From Lentisphaerota bacterium (GTDB taxonomy: Bacteria; Verrucomicrobiota; Lentisphaeria; Victivallales; Victivallaceae): 57,691 bases of DNA. A model generated the notes under the pieces. That model saw nothing but the letters and a program-made list of their open reading frames with translations. It was not told the DNA's origin and did not search any database. Shown piece after piece: positions 47,084-56,876 of this stretch; position 1 is the stretch's first letter; the number at the start of each line of letters is the position of its first letter. Location of the stretch: positions 1-57,691 of the forward strand of contig SUWG01000015.1 of the NCBI GenBank assembly GCA_015061625.1. Reading direction: 5' to 3'. A program made the position numbers and the translations under genes.

Positions 47084-48055
47084 TTATTGTCCGGAAGTGA
47101 TAAGCATTTCCTCTTTCACTTCGTAAAGCAGAGTTTCTCCGGCGGCGAAACGTTTGTATTCCGCGATCATGAAGTCCGCCATACGGTGAACTTCATCATT
47201 TATTGACCCGGCAATATGCGGAGAAAGAAAGACATTGGGCAGAGTATACAATTCCGAATCCTCTTCCGGCGGTTCCGGAAAAGTGACATCGAGCAATGCG
47301 GTCAGATCCGGACGTTTTTTCATCACTGCGATCAACTCATCCTCTCTGACCTGACGCCCCCGGCCGGTATTGATGAATACCGCCCCCTCACGCATGGAAG
47401 CCAGATGCGCCCCGGTGATTTCCCCGATATTGTCATTGCGGTCAGGCAGATGGTTGCTGACGACCATGGCGGTTTCGAATGCCTCATCCAGCGAGACCTT
47501 CCTTTCCGCCCGGCGGGAGGGGATCATGATGACCTTGAGATTGAAATTACCCAGCAACTCCCGCAGTTTATTGGCCACGGCACCGTCACCGATCAACACC
47601 ACAGTTTCACCGTAAGTGCCTCTGCCGCGCATACTCTGATTGAATTTTTCCCGGCAATTCAAAGTTCTGGCATAGCGGAAATACCCTTTCAAACCGAGCA
47701 ATATCTGCCCCAGACAGAATTCAGCCACGGGTATCGCATTGGCCTGCCATGCACTGCAAAGCGTGATTCCGGCGGCGAAACACGGCCGGGCAAAGGAATC
47801 AGTTGCCCCGGCACCGTAAAAGACGGCTTTCAACTCCGGCATCCGGGCCAGCACTTCCGCATCGAGCGGCGGGATGCACCAGGTGGAAAAGACCACTTCC
47901 ACACCGGCAAGTTTACCGGCAAGAATATCTGCCTTATTGAATATACCGTCATAAAGATCGGTGATCGTGGAAATTTCTTTCAACTGCTCCGGAGTGTAGA
48001 CATAATCGATTATCTCCGGTTTTTCACTGATGATCGCTGCCTTGTATTTTTTCAT
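47084..48055 (-). CDS. D-isomer-specific 2-hydroxyacid dehydrogenase
   Basis: A 323-residue oxidoreductase. The NAD-binding motif is 'VVLIGDGAVANKLRELL' near residue 150, with Asp/Arg features following. Catalytic blocks are 'INTGRGRQVREDELI' (Arg), 'LDVTFPEPPEEDSELYTLPNV' (Glu) and 'SPHIAGSIN' (His), the conserved order of the family. It interconverts a 2-hydroxy acid and a 2-keto acid with NAD(H); the substrate is not evident. It lies next to the glycosidase-like gene on the same strand, so a sugar-acid role is plausible. Confidence 0.87.
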   Translation of the reverse strand: MKKYKAAIISEKPEIIDYVYTPEQLKEISTITDLYDGIFNKADILAGKLAGVEVVFSTWCIPPLDAEVLARMPELKAVFYGAGATDSFARPCFAAGITLCSAWQANAIPVAEFCLGQILLGLKGYFRYARTLNCREKFNQSMRGRGTYGETVVLIGDGAVANKLRELLGNFNLKVIMIPSRRAERKVSLDEAFETAMVVSNHLPDRNDNIGEITGAHLASMREGAVFINTGRGRQVREDELIAVMKKRPDLTALLDVTFPEPPEEDSELYTLPNVFLSPHIAGSINDEVHRMADFMIAEYKRFAAGETLLYEVKEEMLITSGQ

Positions 48056-48110
48056 AACTCTTGTTTACCATTATTTAAAATCTATTAAAGTGAATGCGCT
48101 CTTGGGAAGA

Positions 48111-48150
48111 GGGGAAAAACTTCTTTTCACGGGAAAAGAGGTTTTTCCCC
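48111..48150. repeat. Prepilin-leader hairpin, copy 1
   Basis: Eighteen-bp stem 48111-48128 with 48133-48150, loop ACGG, one wobble pair. Related to copies at 48296 and 57609. Confidence 0.7.
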
Positions 48151-48295
48151 TCTCCCCAAACCCCACTCCTCTTTTCAAGAAAAGCGGTATTCTTTGTTCA
48201 GTTTCAATCGTAGTTTTTGGTGTCAAAAAATGCAATGATGAGATAACTGTGCTTACCAGCAGTTCTATCAAGGTAAATGAGTGTGCGGTGGACAA

Positions 48296-48331
48296 GGAAA
48301 ACTTTCTTTTCACGGGAAAAGAGAGTTTTCC
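48296..48331. repeat. Prepilin-leader hairpin, copy 2
   Basis: Sixteen-bp stem GGAAAACTTTCTTTTC / GAAAAGAGAGTTTTCC around ACGG. Confidence 0.75.
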
Positions 48332-48422
48332 CTTTCCCCCGCGCCCCCTTTCGCTTTCAAAGAAAAGCGGGGTACTTGGTTTCAACTCAACCCGATGCCT
48401 GTCTCTCTTTTCCTCCTTTCAT

Positions 48423-50768
48423 TTACGGAACCATCCAGGTTTGACCGCCATTATCTGAATAGATCAGCCGCCGGGTGGTGGCAAAATCGTTGCGGTAGAA
48501 CCAGAATGTAGTGTAACTTTGCAATGACAACCAGATCCGCCCCTGCGGAGAAATGGTCAATTTATGATAGTATACACTGTAATCCGAGAAAAATGGTGCC
48601 ACCAGCACCCGCGGCGCACTCCACTGATCCGCGGCCGCCGGTTTGGTCAACTCCGACAGTACGATATAGTACCCGCGCGGGAAACGCACCTCATCGATCG
48701 CCGTTTGCCGGTAAACCAGATGCAGAATGTCATTCTGATCGCACACCGCTCCGGCATAAGTCATGCCCCGTTGACCGCCCAGCGTGGCCGCCGGAGTCCA
48801 CTGCGCACTGGAAGCCGGATTCAAACTGCGGGAATAAAAGAAGGTCGAACCGTGCGCACCGATGAAAAGATGCAGAAATCCCTTGCTGTCACTGATGATC
48901 GACGGCGTATTGTGGATGTCATTGGCCGGAGGACCGAAACCGACCAGCACCGGAGTACCCAATTTACCGGTCGCCCGGTCAAAAGTGGCAACGTAAGTAG
49001 GAACCCCTTTGATGCTCCGGTCATTGGGGTCGGAAGCCTCGCCCCAGGCAATATGAACTTTGCCGGGCGTGGAAACCAGCGAATGAGCCATTCCGGAATG
49101 CAGACTTATACCGATACATTTATCCGTCACCGGCACCATGTGGGTGAAAACGATTTTCCCATCCCTTTCTTCCGGAATCAGCAATGTGACATCATTGGTC
49201 TGCCGCCAGAAAGTCGCCGCCGTGCGGCCGGAAGTTTTGTTGAAAAGCAGAATCGGCGGCGGAGTTTTCCCCGGATTGTGTCCGGTGAAAACTTCGATAT
49301 CGGCATAGGTCGCCGGAACCGGGAAATCCACGGCTTCAAAAGTCCGGCCGTGATCTTTGCTCCACAGCAACTTCGGAGTTTTACGGTCAAAGGAAGCAAG
49401 GAAGTAGACTCTGCCGTTGGCATCCGTGGCGATCTTGGTGGAAAGCGGCCGGGGAATATCACTGCCATCGGCCATTTTCCCCTCATGCCACACCCCGTTG
49501 TCAAAGTAGTAAAAGTGGAAAAAGCCATTGACGATATCAATACAGTAACGTCTGCCTTCGGCATCGAAGTAAGGTTCACCCTGCGGTGTCCAGGCGCGGA
49601 TACCGTAATCATCGTAATTGCGGTAGGGAGTCATGACCAGCGGCATGGATATCTCTTTGCCATCCGGCTCCGCAGTGGGATTCATGACCACCGTGGAATA
49701 AGTGGATATGCCCAAGGCTCCGGCCCGGATGCGGGCACTGCGTTTCACCTTATCGGCATCTGCAGAACAGGTGACCATCACCTGACGGCTCTGGCGCGGC
49801 GGGATATAAACCCTCGTTTCAGCAAAAGAGATAAAGGGAGCCGCCCCATCGGGATATTCGGCACTCAACTCAACGGTCATGCCGGAAGTGCTGTTGTTTT
49901 TCAGGGTCAAAGGGAATTGCGCCGTGCCGGAAGCCACCCAGATTTCCCGGTAAAAAGGCCGGAGCATCGCCCGCACTTCACCGAAACGGAAGTAACTGCC
50001 CGCCCGCGGAGTCCATTGTGCCGCAAAAGAGGAATCCTCACCGCCTCTGACGTGCGCCCAGCGGGTCAATTCATCAATTTCCACCACGCCGGAATAGCGT
50101 TCAAAAGCCAGCCGGTAAAGACCGGTGCGTTCCGGGTCTGCCGCAACCGGGATACGGGCATTGCCTTGAGCATCGGCAGTTGCCGAGGTTACTTCATTGC
50201 CGTTATTATCCAATACCCGAATCTTACTGTGGGGTACGCATTTACTCAAATCGATGGTAAAGGCCCCCTTTTGCACCGGGAAACAGATCTCTCCGGCCCG
50301 GTGCGGGGATTTCAGCACGATCGGTTCAACGTGCCGGGCATCGCGGTGGGCGCGGGAAATTTCGATCACATATTTAAGTTTATCGGTCTCCACCGCCCAG
50401 GTAAAAATTTCCCCGTATTGATCATTGGGGGAAATCAGGGTCAGAGCGTAGATGCCTTCCGGCATATCCCGGCCATCCAGCCGGATGATATGGGAACCTT
50501 TACCGCGGGCAGTCGCCGGCACCAGCGTATCGAGCAGAACTTCACGGTCGGGCGAGAAAAAGAGCACTCTTACCGGCCGGGGCCCGGTTTGGACGAATAC
50601 ATTTATCCGGAAATTGCCGCCGCCATAGAAATAGGCTCCGCCGCCGCCGCCGAGATGATACGGCATTCCCCGGTCGCCGATCGCCACGGTGGGATGCACC
50701 ACCAATTCAGCCATTGCCGGGAAACAAACCGACAGCACAATGCCCAAAACGGATAATAATTTTTTCAT
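48423..50768 (-). CDS. Large exported protein with BNR/Asp-box repeat region
   Basis: A 781-residue protein with a signal peptide ('LLSVLGIVLSVCFPAMA'). The first 350 residues are beta-rich and include Ig-like parts. The C-terminal 400 residues show BNR-type features: 'WSKDHGRTFEAV', 'HLVYRQTAIDEVRFPRGYY' and a final 'YSDNGGQTW' Asp-box. BNR proteins are often sialidase-like or polysaccharide-binding propellers, but catalytic residues are not obvious. The start has AGGAGG upstream, and a TTGTAA-N16-TATATT promoter lies at 50886-50913. Exported protein with a carbohydrate-related role is the fair summary. Confidence 0.72.
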   Translation of the reverse strand: MKKLLSVLGIVLSVCFPAMAELVVHPTVAIGDRGMPYHLGGGGGAYFYGGGNFRINVFVQTGPRPVRVLFFSPDREVLLDTLVPATARGKGSHIIRLDGRDMPEGIYALTLISPNDQYGEIFTWAVETDKLKYVIEISRAHRDARHVEPIVLKSPHRAGEICFPVQKGAFTIDLSKCVPHSKIRVLDNNGNEVTSATADAQGNARIPVAADPERTGLYRLAFERYSGVVEIDELTRWAHVRGGEDSSFAAQWTPRAGSYFRFGEVRAMLRPFYREIWVASGTAQFPLTLKNNSTSGMTVELSAEYPDGAAPFISFAETRVYIPPRQSRQVMVTCSADADKVKRSARIRAGALGISTYSTVVMNPTAEPDGKEISMPLVMTPYRNYDDYGIRAWTPQGEPYFDAEGRRYCIDIVNGFFHFYYFDNGVWHEGKMADGSDIPRPLSTKIATDANGRVYFLASFDRKTPKLLWSKDHGRTFEAVDFPVPATYADIEVFTGHNPGKTPPPILLFNKTSGRTAATFWRQTNDVTLLIPEERDGKIVFTHMVPVTDKCIGISLHSGMAHSLVSTPGKVHIAWGEASDPNDRSIKGVPTYVATFDRATGKLGTPVLVGFGPPANDIHNTPSIISDSKGFLHLFIGAHGSTFFYSRSLNPASSAQWTPAATLGGQRGMTYAGAVCDQNDILHLVYRQTAIDEVRFPRGYYIVLSELTKPAAADQWSAPRVLVAPFFSDYSVYYHKLTISPQGRIWLSLQSYTTFWFYRNDFATTRRLIYSDNGGQTWMVP

Positions 50769-50885
50769 GACAGCCCTTTCCTCCTGGTTGTTGATGATAT
50801 GTCGTTCAAAAAACCGTATTGAATTCTATTCCGGAAATCCGTTTTTAACGGCATTTTGTTTCCCAAAATTCAACATTTCGCTAAA

Positions 50886-50913
50886 AATATAGCATCAGAG
50901 AAATTTTTTACAA
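50886..50913 (-). promoter_or_regulatory. Promoter of the BNR-type gene
   Basis: Minus strand TTGTAA, 16 bp, TATATT (-10 at 50886-50891). Confidence 0.5.
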
Positions 50914-50964
50914 CTGTTTTTCCGGATTTTCCGTACTTTTTTTCAAGAAATTCTCCCGGTGGGC

Positions 50965-50996
50965 AAAAAAAATTCCGGGTGAACTACCACCCGGAA
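50965..50996 (-). terminator. Intrinsic terminator of the 51015 gene
   Basis: Minus-strand stem TTCCGGGTG / CACCCGGAA with a 6-nt loop, followed by a run of T. Confidence 0.75.
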
Positions 50997-51014
50997 GAGC
51001 AAAAACAATATCTT

Positions 51015-51596
51015 TTATTGCGCCACAGACACTTGCGGAGAAGTGATCTCCCCGGTGCCGTAAATGGCAAACCCCAGTTTGGCAAAATCGTAACTCCGTT
51101 TGGGAATGTTCCACCGGCGGATATTGAACTGCTGCCATTGACCGGTAAGTTCAAACCGCTGTAACACAAAAAGCGTTTTTTCGCCGTTGCTTTCCACATT
51201 GGCGAGGATCAGCAAAGTGCCGCTGCCTTTGGCCCGCACCGAGACCGCCAGCCGGTTGCCGCTGATATCAGCAAAAGAAAACTCCCGCTGACAGAATAAC
51301 TGCACACTGCCCCACTTATTCCCCGGCGTGGCAAAACTGAAACTTTTTCCGCCGCCATCAACATCTCTGATACCGGCACTTCCGGATGTGAATTCCACCT
51401 TTCCGGCGGCAGTCAAATCCCAATCTTCCGGCAGTATCTGCGGATCAAGCACCAGACTTCTGCTCCGGAAATAATTCATCTTCACCGCAGTAACGGGAAC
51501 TCCGGCGGCAAAACCGGCATTGGGCAGCCAATTATCCGCTGCCATCACTGCTCCGCAAAACCAAGCGACTGCCAACAACCATACTTTTTTCATCAT
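51015..51596 (-). CDS. Exported carbohydrate-binding-module-like protein
   Basis: A 193-residue protein with a signal peptide ('VWLLAVAWFCGAVMAAD'). The mature part is a single beta-sandwich-like domain ('LPNAGFAAGVPVTAVK', 'SVRAKGSGTLLILANVES', 'FELTGQWQQFNIRRW'), resembling the CBM4/9/16/22-type module that often begins with 'N-x-GF'. No catalytic motif is visible. It follows the 51614 gene by 17 bp and probably belongs to the same polysaccharide-degradation set. It ends in a good intrinsic terminator. Confidence 0.65.
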   Translation of the reverse strand: MMKKVWLLAVAWFCGAVMAADNWLPNAGFAAGVPVTAVKMNYFRSRSLVLDPQILPEDWDLTAAGKVEFTSGSAGIRDVDGGGKSFSFATPGNKWGSVQLFCQREFSFADISGNRLAVSVRAKGSGTLLILANVESNGEKTLFVLQRFELTGQWQQFNIRRWNIPKRSYDFAKLGFAIYGTGEITSPQVSVAQ

Positions 51597-51613
51597 CGTT
51601 TTTCCTTTCCAGT

Positions 51614-52777
51614 TTATTTTGTTTGGATCATATAAGCGGCCGCAGCCTGTATGAAAAAGACCGTTCCCAAATCCCGTATATAATAAGGATTACGCCCGGA
51701 ACCATCCGGCGGCATGACCTTTTCGATAATCACTCCGGTCAATGAGGTATCTTCCGGAGCGGTCAACTGCATTCTCATACAGAAATTGATACACTTTCCG
51801 GCCAGAGAGATGAAATGATCTGATTCACCGAATTTCGCCCGTTCCATGAAACACAGTGCGGCACACGCACTGCCGCTGGCGGCATGACCGAATGAATCCG
51901 TATTGAAATCCGGATAAGTTCCCCGGAATAATCCGCCGTCGTGCCGCAACGCATTTTCATACCACCTGACCGCACGGAAAAAGATTTCTTTATAACGTTC
52001 ATCTCCGGTATATCCGAATAATTCCGCCATCGGCCTGCCCCACCAGAATGCGTGACGCGGATGAATACTGCCGGTCGCTTTGACACAAGGATGATACTTT
52101 ATCCAGTTGCCCTCCGGCCCTTCATCCCGGAGTAAGGTTTCCGCCGTAGCCAGAGCGATATCCCGGTAAGCGGTATTGCCGCAACGCAAATAACAGCGGT
52201 AAAAAATACAATCATCCAGCAACGGGCGGCTGGCATTGGGCAAATCGGCAAGCACTTTGAATGTGCGGCTTCTGATGTCATAAGTATCCTGAAATCTGCC
52301 CTCATCCGGCAGCCACGCTTTGCGGGCGATCCACGCCGCCGCATCCAGAGCGGCTTTTTCATAACGTGCTTCACCGAGCATATCGGCAAGCATGAAGAGT
52401 CCGTCGAGCGATTCCAGAATGGCGGAAGTATTCACCATCTGCGGGTCATCCTCAAAAGCCAGCAGCAATCCGTCATCCCCGCCGCCATGCAACTGATTGG
52501 CGAGCAGAAATCCGGCACATTCAACGGCATAATCAAGATATTTACGCTCACCCAATGCCTGTGCGGCAAGGCACAATGCCTTTATCCCCTGCCCGGTATG
52601 CCAGACGGGGCAGAAAGTATCCCACTGTTTTTCCGCCAGAGAATACTCCCCGCGCAATGCGCCATTCCAGAAAGTATAACCGAATTCCTTACTGTGTTCA
52701 CCCGGCGGAGTATTATCCCTGACGATGGCACTCTCCGTCAAAAAACGCAATGCCGCCACCAATGATTTCTGTAACAT
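51614..52777 (-). CDS. Six-hairpin (alpha/alpha) glycosidase-like protein
   Basis: A 387-residue protein without a signal peptide. The helical pattern ('FCPVWHTGQGIKALCLAAQAL', 'KYLDYAVECAGFLLANQL', 'AALDAAAWIARKAWLPDEG', 'DTSLTGVIIEKVMPPDG') fits an alpha/alpha toroid as in GH88/GH105 or GH127-like enzymes. An unsaturated-glucuronyl hydrolase role would match the downstream uronate operon, but the catalytic Asp pair is not clearly identified. The start is ATG 52777, with GAGGTAAAA upstream, 7 bp after the previous gene's stop; the 52807 start is rejected. Confidence 0.65.
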   Translation of the reverse strand: MLQKSLVAALRFLTESAIVRDNTPPGEHSKEFGYTFWNGALRGEYSLAEKQWDTFCPVWHTGQGIKALCLAAQALGERKYLDYAVECAGFLLANQLHGGGDDGLLLAFEDDPQMVNTSAILESLDGLFMLADMLGEARYEKAALDAAAWIARKAWLPDEGRFQDTYDIRSRTFKVLADLPNASRPLLDDCIFYRCYLRCGNTAYRDIALATAETLLRDEGPEGNWIKYHPCVKATGSIHPRHAFWWGRPMAELFGYTGDERYKEIFFRAVRWYENALRHDGGLFRGTYPDFNTDSFGHAASGSACAALCFMERAKFGESDHFISLAGKCINFCMRMQLTAPEDTSLTGVIIEKVMPPDGSGRNPYYIRDLGTVFFIQAAAAYMIQTK

Positions 52778-52784
52778 TTTTACC

Positions 52785-55700
52785 TCAAAATTTTTGATAT
52801 GGATCAATATTGTTCTTTCTGCACCAGTCGGAAAATTCTCCGGCGGCGATCACAGTCGATGCCGTTATGCCGATGATGCCGCTGCGCCGGTAGAATGTTC
52901 TCTGCATCCCCGTCGCACCGAAATCCAGCACTCTGGTCGGATGTTGACAACCGAATACCCCGTAATGCGGATAGTTGCGCTCCAGCACTTTCAAAAACTC
53001 ATCGACTGCCTCTGCCAGCGTTTGCCGGTTGCCGCGGATACAGATTTTACCATCTTCAATAGTTATGGAAGTTTCATCGGCTTCTTCAACGATGACTGAA
53101 CCGGTATCTCCGGAAATCACTCCCGGTTCACCGCCCCGGTGGATACGGTAATAGAAGCGGAAAAATTCCACGATCCTCCGGCTCTGCCGGTAAGCCGACT
53201 CCCCGCGGGCTCCGATACGCAGAAAGCCCTCCCGGACAAATTCAAACGCGGCCGCCTGATCTGCTTCACATTGCCAGAGCGGATTTATGATCTCAAAGAC
53301 CAACTCCGTACCGGCGGCAACTCTTTCCGGCAGAGCCGGGAGATTTTTCAACCGCCAGTTGCCGGATATCTGCAAACCGGATATGTCGTAACTGCCGTTG
53401 AAACGAACTACCCAGCGTGTACGGTCATAATCACGCACCAATTCTGAAGTGTACTCAACTTCCCGCCCCGATCCGGGCAGAAGTGCCACCATATCCACCG
53501 GCAGGAATGAAAGCGGCGGCAATTCCGGCAGTTCCAACCGGGAACCATTGACCGTGATCCGGTGATCATTCACCGCCAGCAGCGGAGTCACACCAAAGTA
53601 ATCACTATCCACAGTCAACACCCCTTTTCTGGCTTCAGGATGGAAATTGACCACGGCGATCACGCCATTGCCCGGTTCACCGTAACGGGCAAGCTGCAAA
53701 GCATTGTCACATGAAGCCGCCACACACTGACGGTAACCGAGATTCTGGATTCGCGCCAATTCATCCAGACTCTGCACCGATTCTTTTACCCCCATGATCT
53801 CGCCATTCTGACGGATGTTGAAAAGCACCCCCAGCAAAATCCGGCTGTGATGCAGATAAACGGCCGAATAACGCAACAATTCCGGTGCTTCATCCCCGAA
53901 ACAGTTGCCGTCAGTCGGCGGCATGGCAAAGAATGTGGTCGGCTTTTCACCATGCAGTCTGGTCTGTTGACGCAATTTGTTCCAATCGGATACCGTCAGA
54001 TAAAATTGCTGTTCATGAATGGTGTTGGCCAATCTGGCACTGCTTTGAGTACCGGCGCGGGCAGTGTCGGTATTGCCTGCCGCCGCACTCCGGAAACGGG
54101 TGCCGTTGGGCAGCCGTCCCAGATGATCCAGAAATGCCGCCAGAGCCGTAACGTGAGGCAGATATGCGCCTTTTTCATCAAACGCATTGAGCCATCCGGC
54201 ATTGTTCCTTTTGCGTGAGGTATAGAAATACCCCGCCAGATCGTAACTGAAACAACTTATCTGCCTATGGGTATTCAACAAACGCTGTGCCTGTTGCACC
54301 AAATGATGCTGATAACTGCTGAAATACGGCATCATCACCTGATCGGTCACGCCGCGTTTCCAGTAATTGGCCCAGAAAACGATGCCGTTGTAAGATTCAT
54401 CGGCCGTGATGACCGAATCGGGGAACAACCGGGCATGGCGCACGTCACACCACGAGGAAATATAAAGCCCCGGTGCGACACCCGCCGCCAGAAATTTGTC
54501 GATCGACCTCGCCCGGCCGGCAATGAAATGACGGTGATTGACCGCATCGCCGCCGTAAGGGATATTCGCTTTGGAGAATTCCGACATCAAATCCGGATCG
54601 GCCGACCAGTTGCCGACATTACTGCCGCTCTCATAAAACCACGCCCACGAAGAACGCATCCGCCGGGAGAGTTCCGGATAGGAAAAGTCATTGCGCCGCT
54701 GTAAATATACCTGGTTGTTCCACGGCAGAGGCATGGCGATATTGCCGTATATCCCCGGATCGACCTGCGGATCAAAGCGGTAAAATTCCGGATGGGCGGC
54801 ATGGAAACGATCCACCCCATCGGCTTCAGCATAACGGGGATCAAACGGGATCACTTCAAAGGTAAATCCGCCCCTGCCGGTATCGCTCATCGCAGTTCGT
54901 ACTTTCAAAGATATGGCATCCGGAGAATCCATCCCCCGGCGCAAATCACCGCACAAAGATTCCGGAGTCAAAGCCAGCATCATGCCGCTGTTGCGGTTGA
55001 AGCCCATGACGACCGGCATGGCGGTCAATACACCATTGAAACTGAACCGGTAAAACGGAGTCACCACCGGCCGGGTACTCAAACCGTCAAAACAACGGGT
55101 CCACTGTTCCTGACCGTTTTTGCGCAAAGTCACCGTAATTTCCAGAAACGCCGGCATGACCGCCGCTTTTCTATCCAGTGACAAACGGCATATCAACCGC
55201 CGGTCAAGTTGCGAAAAATCCATCCGGAATGCCGTACCGTATTTCGGGAAAGTGCCGGAAACAAAATTTTCTCCATCCTGCGGATCGACCGCCGCGAGCA
55301 ACGGCAGAGTTTCCCGGCGGTAAGGCACTTGAATAGCGGTAAGTGAATCCGCCGGATCGAATACGACCGCCAGACCATTGCCGAATGAAAGCTCCAGTGT
55401 GTACTCTTCTCCGCCGCAAACGATCCGTTTCCGGTAGATACGGTTATCCTCTTCCCAACTGCCGGAAGCAAATTCCACCGCATCATGCCGGACACGGCGG
55501 GGGGCCGGTTCAACTGCCGGAGCAAAGGACGCTCCACCGGCATTCTGCGGATCAAATTCCCGGTGATACCTCACTCCGGAATAGATGCGCAACTCATCCA
55601 GATCTGCCGACATCACCGCCGGATGACCATAATGGCCATTGGCAAACAGCAATTGGGTTATCCGGCTGGTCACCGCCGGATATTTCAATGCCGCCACAGC

Positions 55701-56867
55701 GATAACTTCTTTACCATCCAGATAAACTTTTCTGCCGCTACGGTCATAACAAAAGGCGATATGATGCCACCGGCCGACAAAATCCGCCGCATCCCGGATC
55801 ACATATTGCGCAAGGGATGTTTGCACCGGCAGCGGATTCCTCTGCGGCCACTGCAAATGGCGGACGTGTTCGGCAAGTTCCAGAGTCAGAGTGTTGCCGT
55901 TACGGGATAATTTCAAATCAAAATCGCTGCAATCAGGGTACTGCCACGAGACGTCACCGATGATGAAAAGCGGAAATCCCTGCCACACCTGATCTTCCAT
56001 CATTTCCGGAAGCGGACGGAAGAAAAATTCCACCGTACCTCTTTCCCGGTCAATGATCTCATTCATAAATTCGTAACCGAAGCCCAGCGGATAACGCAAG
56101 CCGCCATCCGCCCGCAGATAACGGTCACGCCCCAGCCGGATGGCACTGCCGGATCTGCCGGGTACGATTTTCCAATCACCCACGCCGAATGGCAGAGTAT
56201 TCCCCCGGCTGAATAACGCCTGGGCCGAGCCGCCATCCATCGGAGCATAAAAGGTCAACACCGCTGAAGCATCCACTGCCGGAAGCGGAGCAACTTGCAT
56301 ATATGCCAATTCGATTTTGCCGTAAACATCAAACAGCAAACCAAACTCCTCCGGCATATCTGAAATATCACCGCAACGGTAATAACGCCACTGATCGGAA
56401 ACCAGAAATGATCCGGCACTGCGGGAAATTTTACGGTCACTGCTTTCAATACGCAAGTGTATCGTACCCTCGCCCCTCGCCCAGAAGCCCCATTGCATCT
56501 TACTGCCCCGCCATGAATCGGCACGGTAACGGGCCACCGAAAGGAAACGGATGGAGCGATCCGCATTTTCCGGAGTATCGACTGTCATCGCCCGGTTGCC
56601 GCCGGGCAATTCAGTAAATCCGATATACCCGGTGATCCGGTCACTGCGTTGACCGGTAAGCAACTGCCAGTTGGTACAGATTTGGCCGCCGGTCAACTTC
56701 ACCCCGGCATTCTCCGCCCTTGCACTCACCTCTGCCGGAGCATTTGCCGGCACAAAAAACAATTCCCGACTGCCATTCTCCGCCACCGGTACCGGCTCGA
56801 CCCCGTAAACCGGAATCACCACCGTCAGCAGTAACAAAATTCGCCAAACAGCAACTTTCCTCAACAC
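52785..56867 (-). CDS. Very large exported multidomain protein with LamG-like domain and glycosidase-like region
   Basis: A 1360-residue exported protein (signal 'LLLLTVVIPVYGVEP'). A beta-sandwich of about 200 residues is followed by a LamG/concanavalin-like domain: 'FVGRWHHIAFCYDRSGRKVYLDGKE' split over 364-390. A long middle region and a barrel-like domain follow ('DFSYPELSRRMRSSWAWFYE', 'GVAPGLYISSWCDV', 'GYRQCVAASCDNALQL'). The end carries beta-domains. Such proteins are typical of polysaccharide-degrading members of this phylum. The GH family is not recognised. It begins 9 bp before the prepilin gene's stop region and leads the 52777-51015 gene set. Confidence 0.72.
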   Translation of the reverse strand: MLRKVAVWRILLLLTVVIPVYGVEPVPVAENGSRELFFVPANAPAEVSARAENAGVKLTGGQICTNWQLLTGQRSDRITGYIGFTELPGGNRAMTVDTPENADRSIRFLSVARYRADSWRGSKMQWGFWARGEGTIHLRIESSDRKISRSAGSFLVSDQWRYYRCGDISDMPEEFGLLFDVYGKIELAYMQVAPLPAVDASAVLTFYAPMDGGSAQALFSRGNTLPFGVGDWKIVPGRSGSAIRLGRDRYLRADGGLRYPLGFGYEFMNEIIDRERGTVEFFFRPLPEMMEDQVWQGFPLFIIGDVSWQYPDCSDFDLKLSRNGNTLTLELAEHVRHLQWPQRNPLPVQTSLAQYVIRDAADFVGRWHHIAFCYDRSGRKVYLDGKEVIAVAALKYPAVTSRITQLLFANGHYGHPAVMSADLDELRIYSGVRYHREFDPQNAGGASFAPAVEPAPRRVRHDAVEFASGSWEEDNRIYRKRIVCGGEEYTLELSFGNGLAVVFDPADSLTAIQVPYRRETLPLLAAVDPQDGENFVSGTFPKYGTAFRMDFSQLDRRLICRLSLDRKAAVMPAFLEITVTLRKNGQEQWTRCFDGLSTRPVVTPFYRFSFNGVLTAMPVVMGFNRNSGMMLALTPESLCGDLRRGMDSPDAISLKVRTAMSDTGRGGFTFEVIPFDPRYAEADGVDRFHAAHPEFYRFDPQVDPGIYGNIAMPLPWNNQVYLQRRNDFSYPELSRRMRSSWAWFYESGSNVGNWSADPDLMSEFSKANIPYGGDAVNHRHFIAGRARSIDKFLAAGVAPGLYISSWCDVRHARLFPDSVITADESYNGIVFWANYWKRGVTDQVMMPYFSSYQHHLVQQAQRLLNTHRQISCFSYDLAGYFYTSRKRNNAGWLNAFDEKGAYLPHVTALAAFLDHLGRLPNGTRFRSAAAGNTDTARAGTQSSARLANTIHEQQFYLTVSDWNKLRQQTRLHGEKPTTFFAMPPTDGNCFGDEAPELLRYSAVYLHHSRILLGVLFNIRQNGEIMGVKESVQSLDELARIQNLGYRQCVAASCDNALQLARYGEPGNGVIAVVNFHPEARKGVLTVDSDYFGVTPLLAVNDHRITVNGSRLELPELPPLSFLPVDMVALLPGSGREVEYTSELVRDYDRTRWVVRFNGSYDISGLQISGNWRLKNLPALPERVAAGTELVFEIINPLWQCEADQAAAFEFVREGFLRIGARGESAYRQSRRIVEFFRFYYRIHRGGEPGVISGDTGSVIVEEADETSITIEDGKICIRGNRQTLAEAVDEFLKVLERNYPHYGVFGCQHPTRVLDFGATGMQRTFYRRSGIIGITASTVIAAGEFSDWCRKNNIDPYQKF

Positions 56868-56876
56868 TTCGTCACC

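Larger units (their letters stand above)
48071..48385 (-). pseudogene. Two tandem fragments of prepilin N-termini with hairpin leaders
   Basis: The frame contains '[20 protein letters not shown]' and, further along, 'SAFTLIDFK' before a stop. Both match the start of the prepilin gene at 56877 (methylation-cleavage motif FTLIELL), but the hydrophobic helix is broken by frame changes and the domains are missing. Each fragment is preceded by a hairpin with an ACGG loop (plus-strand reading). They appear to be decayed copies of a dispersed repeat rather than a functional gene. Confidence 0.65.

Noticed and set aside
48564..50756. 730-codon plus-strand frame
   Set aside because: Shadow of the BNR-type gene; no signal, domain or ribosome-binding site.
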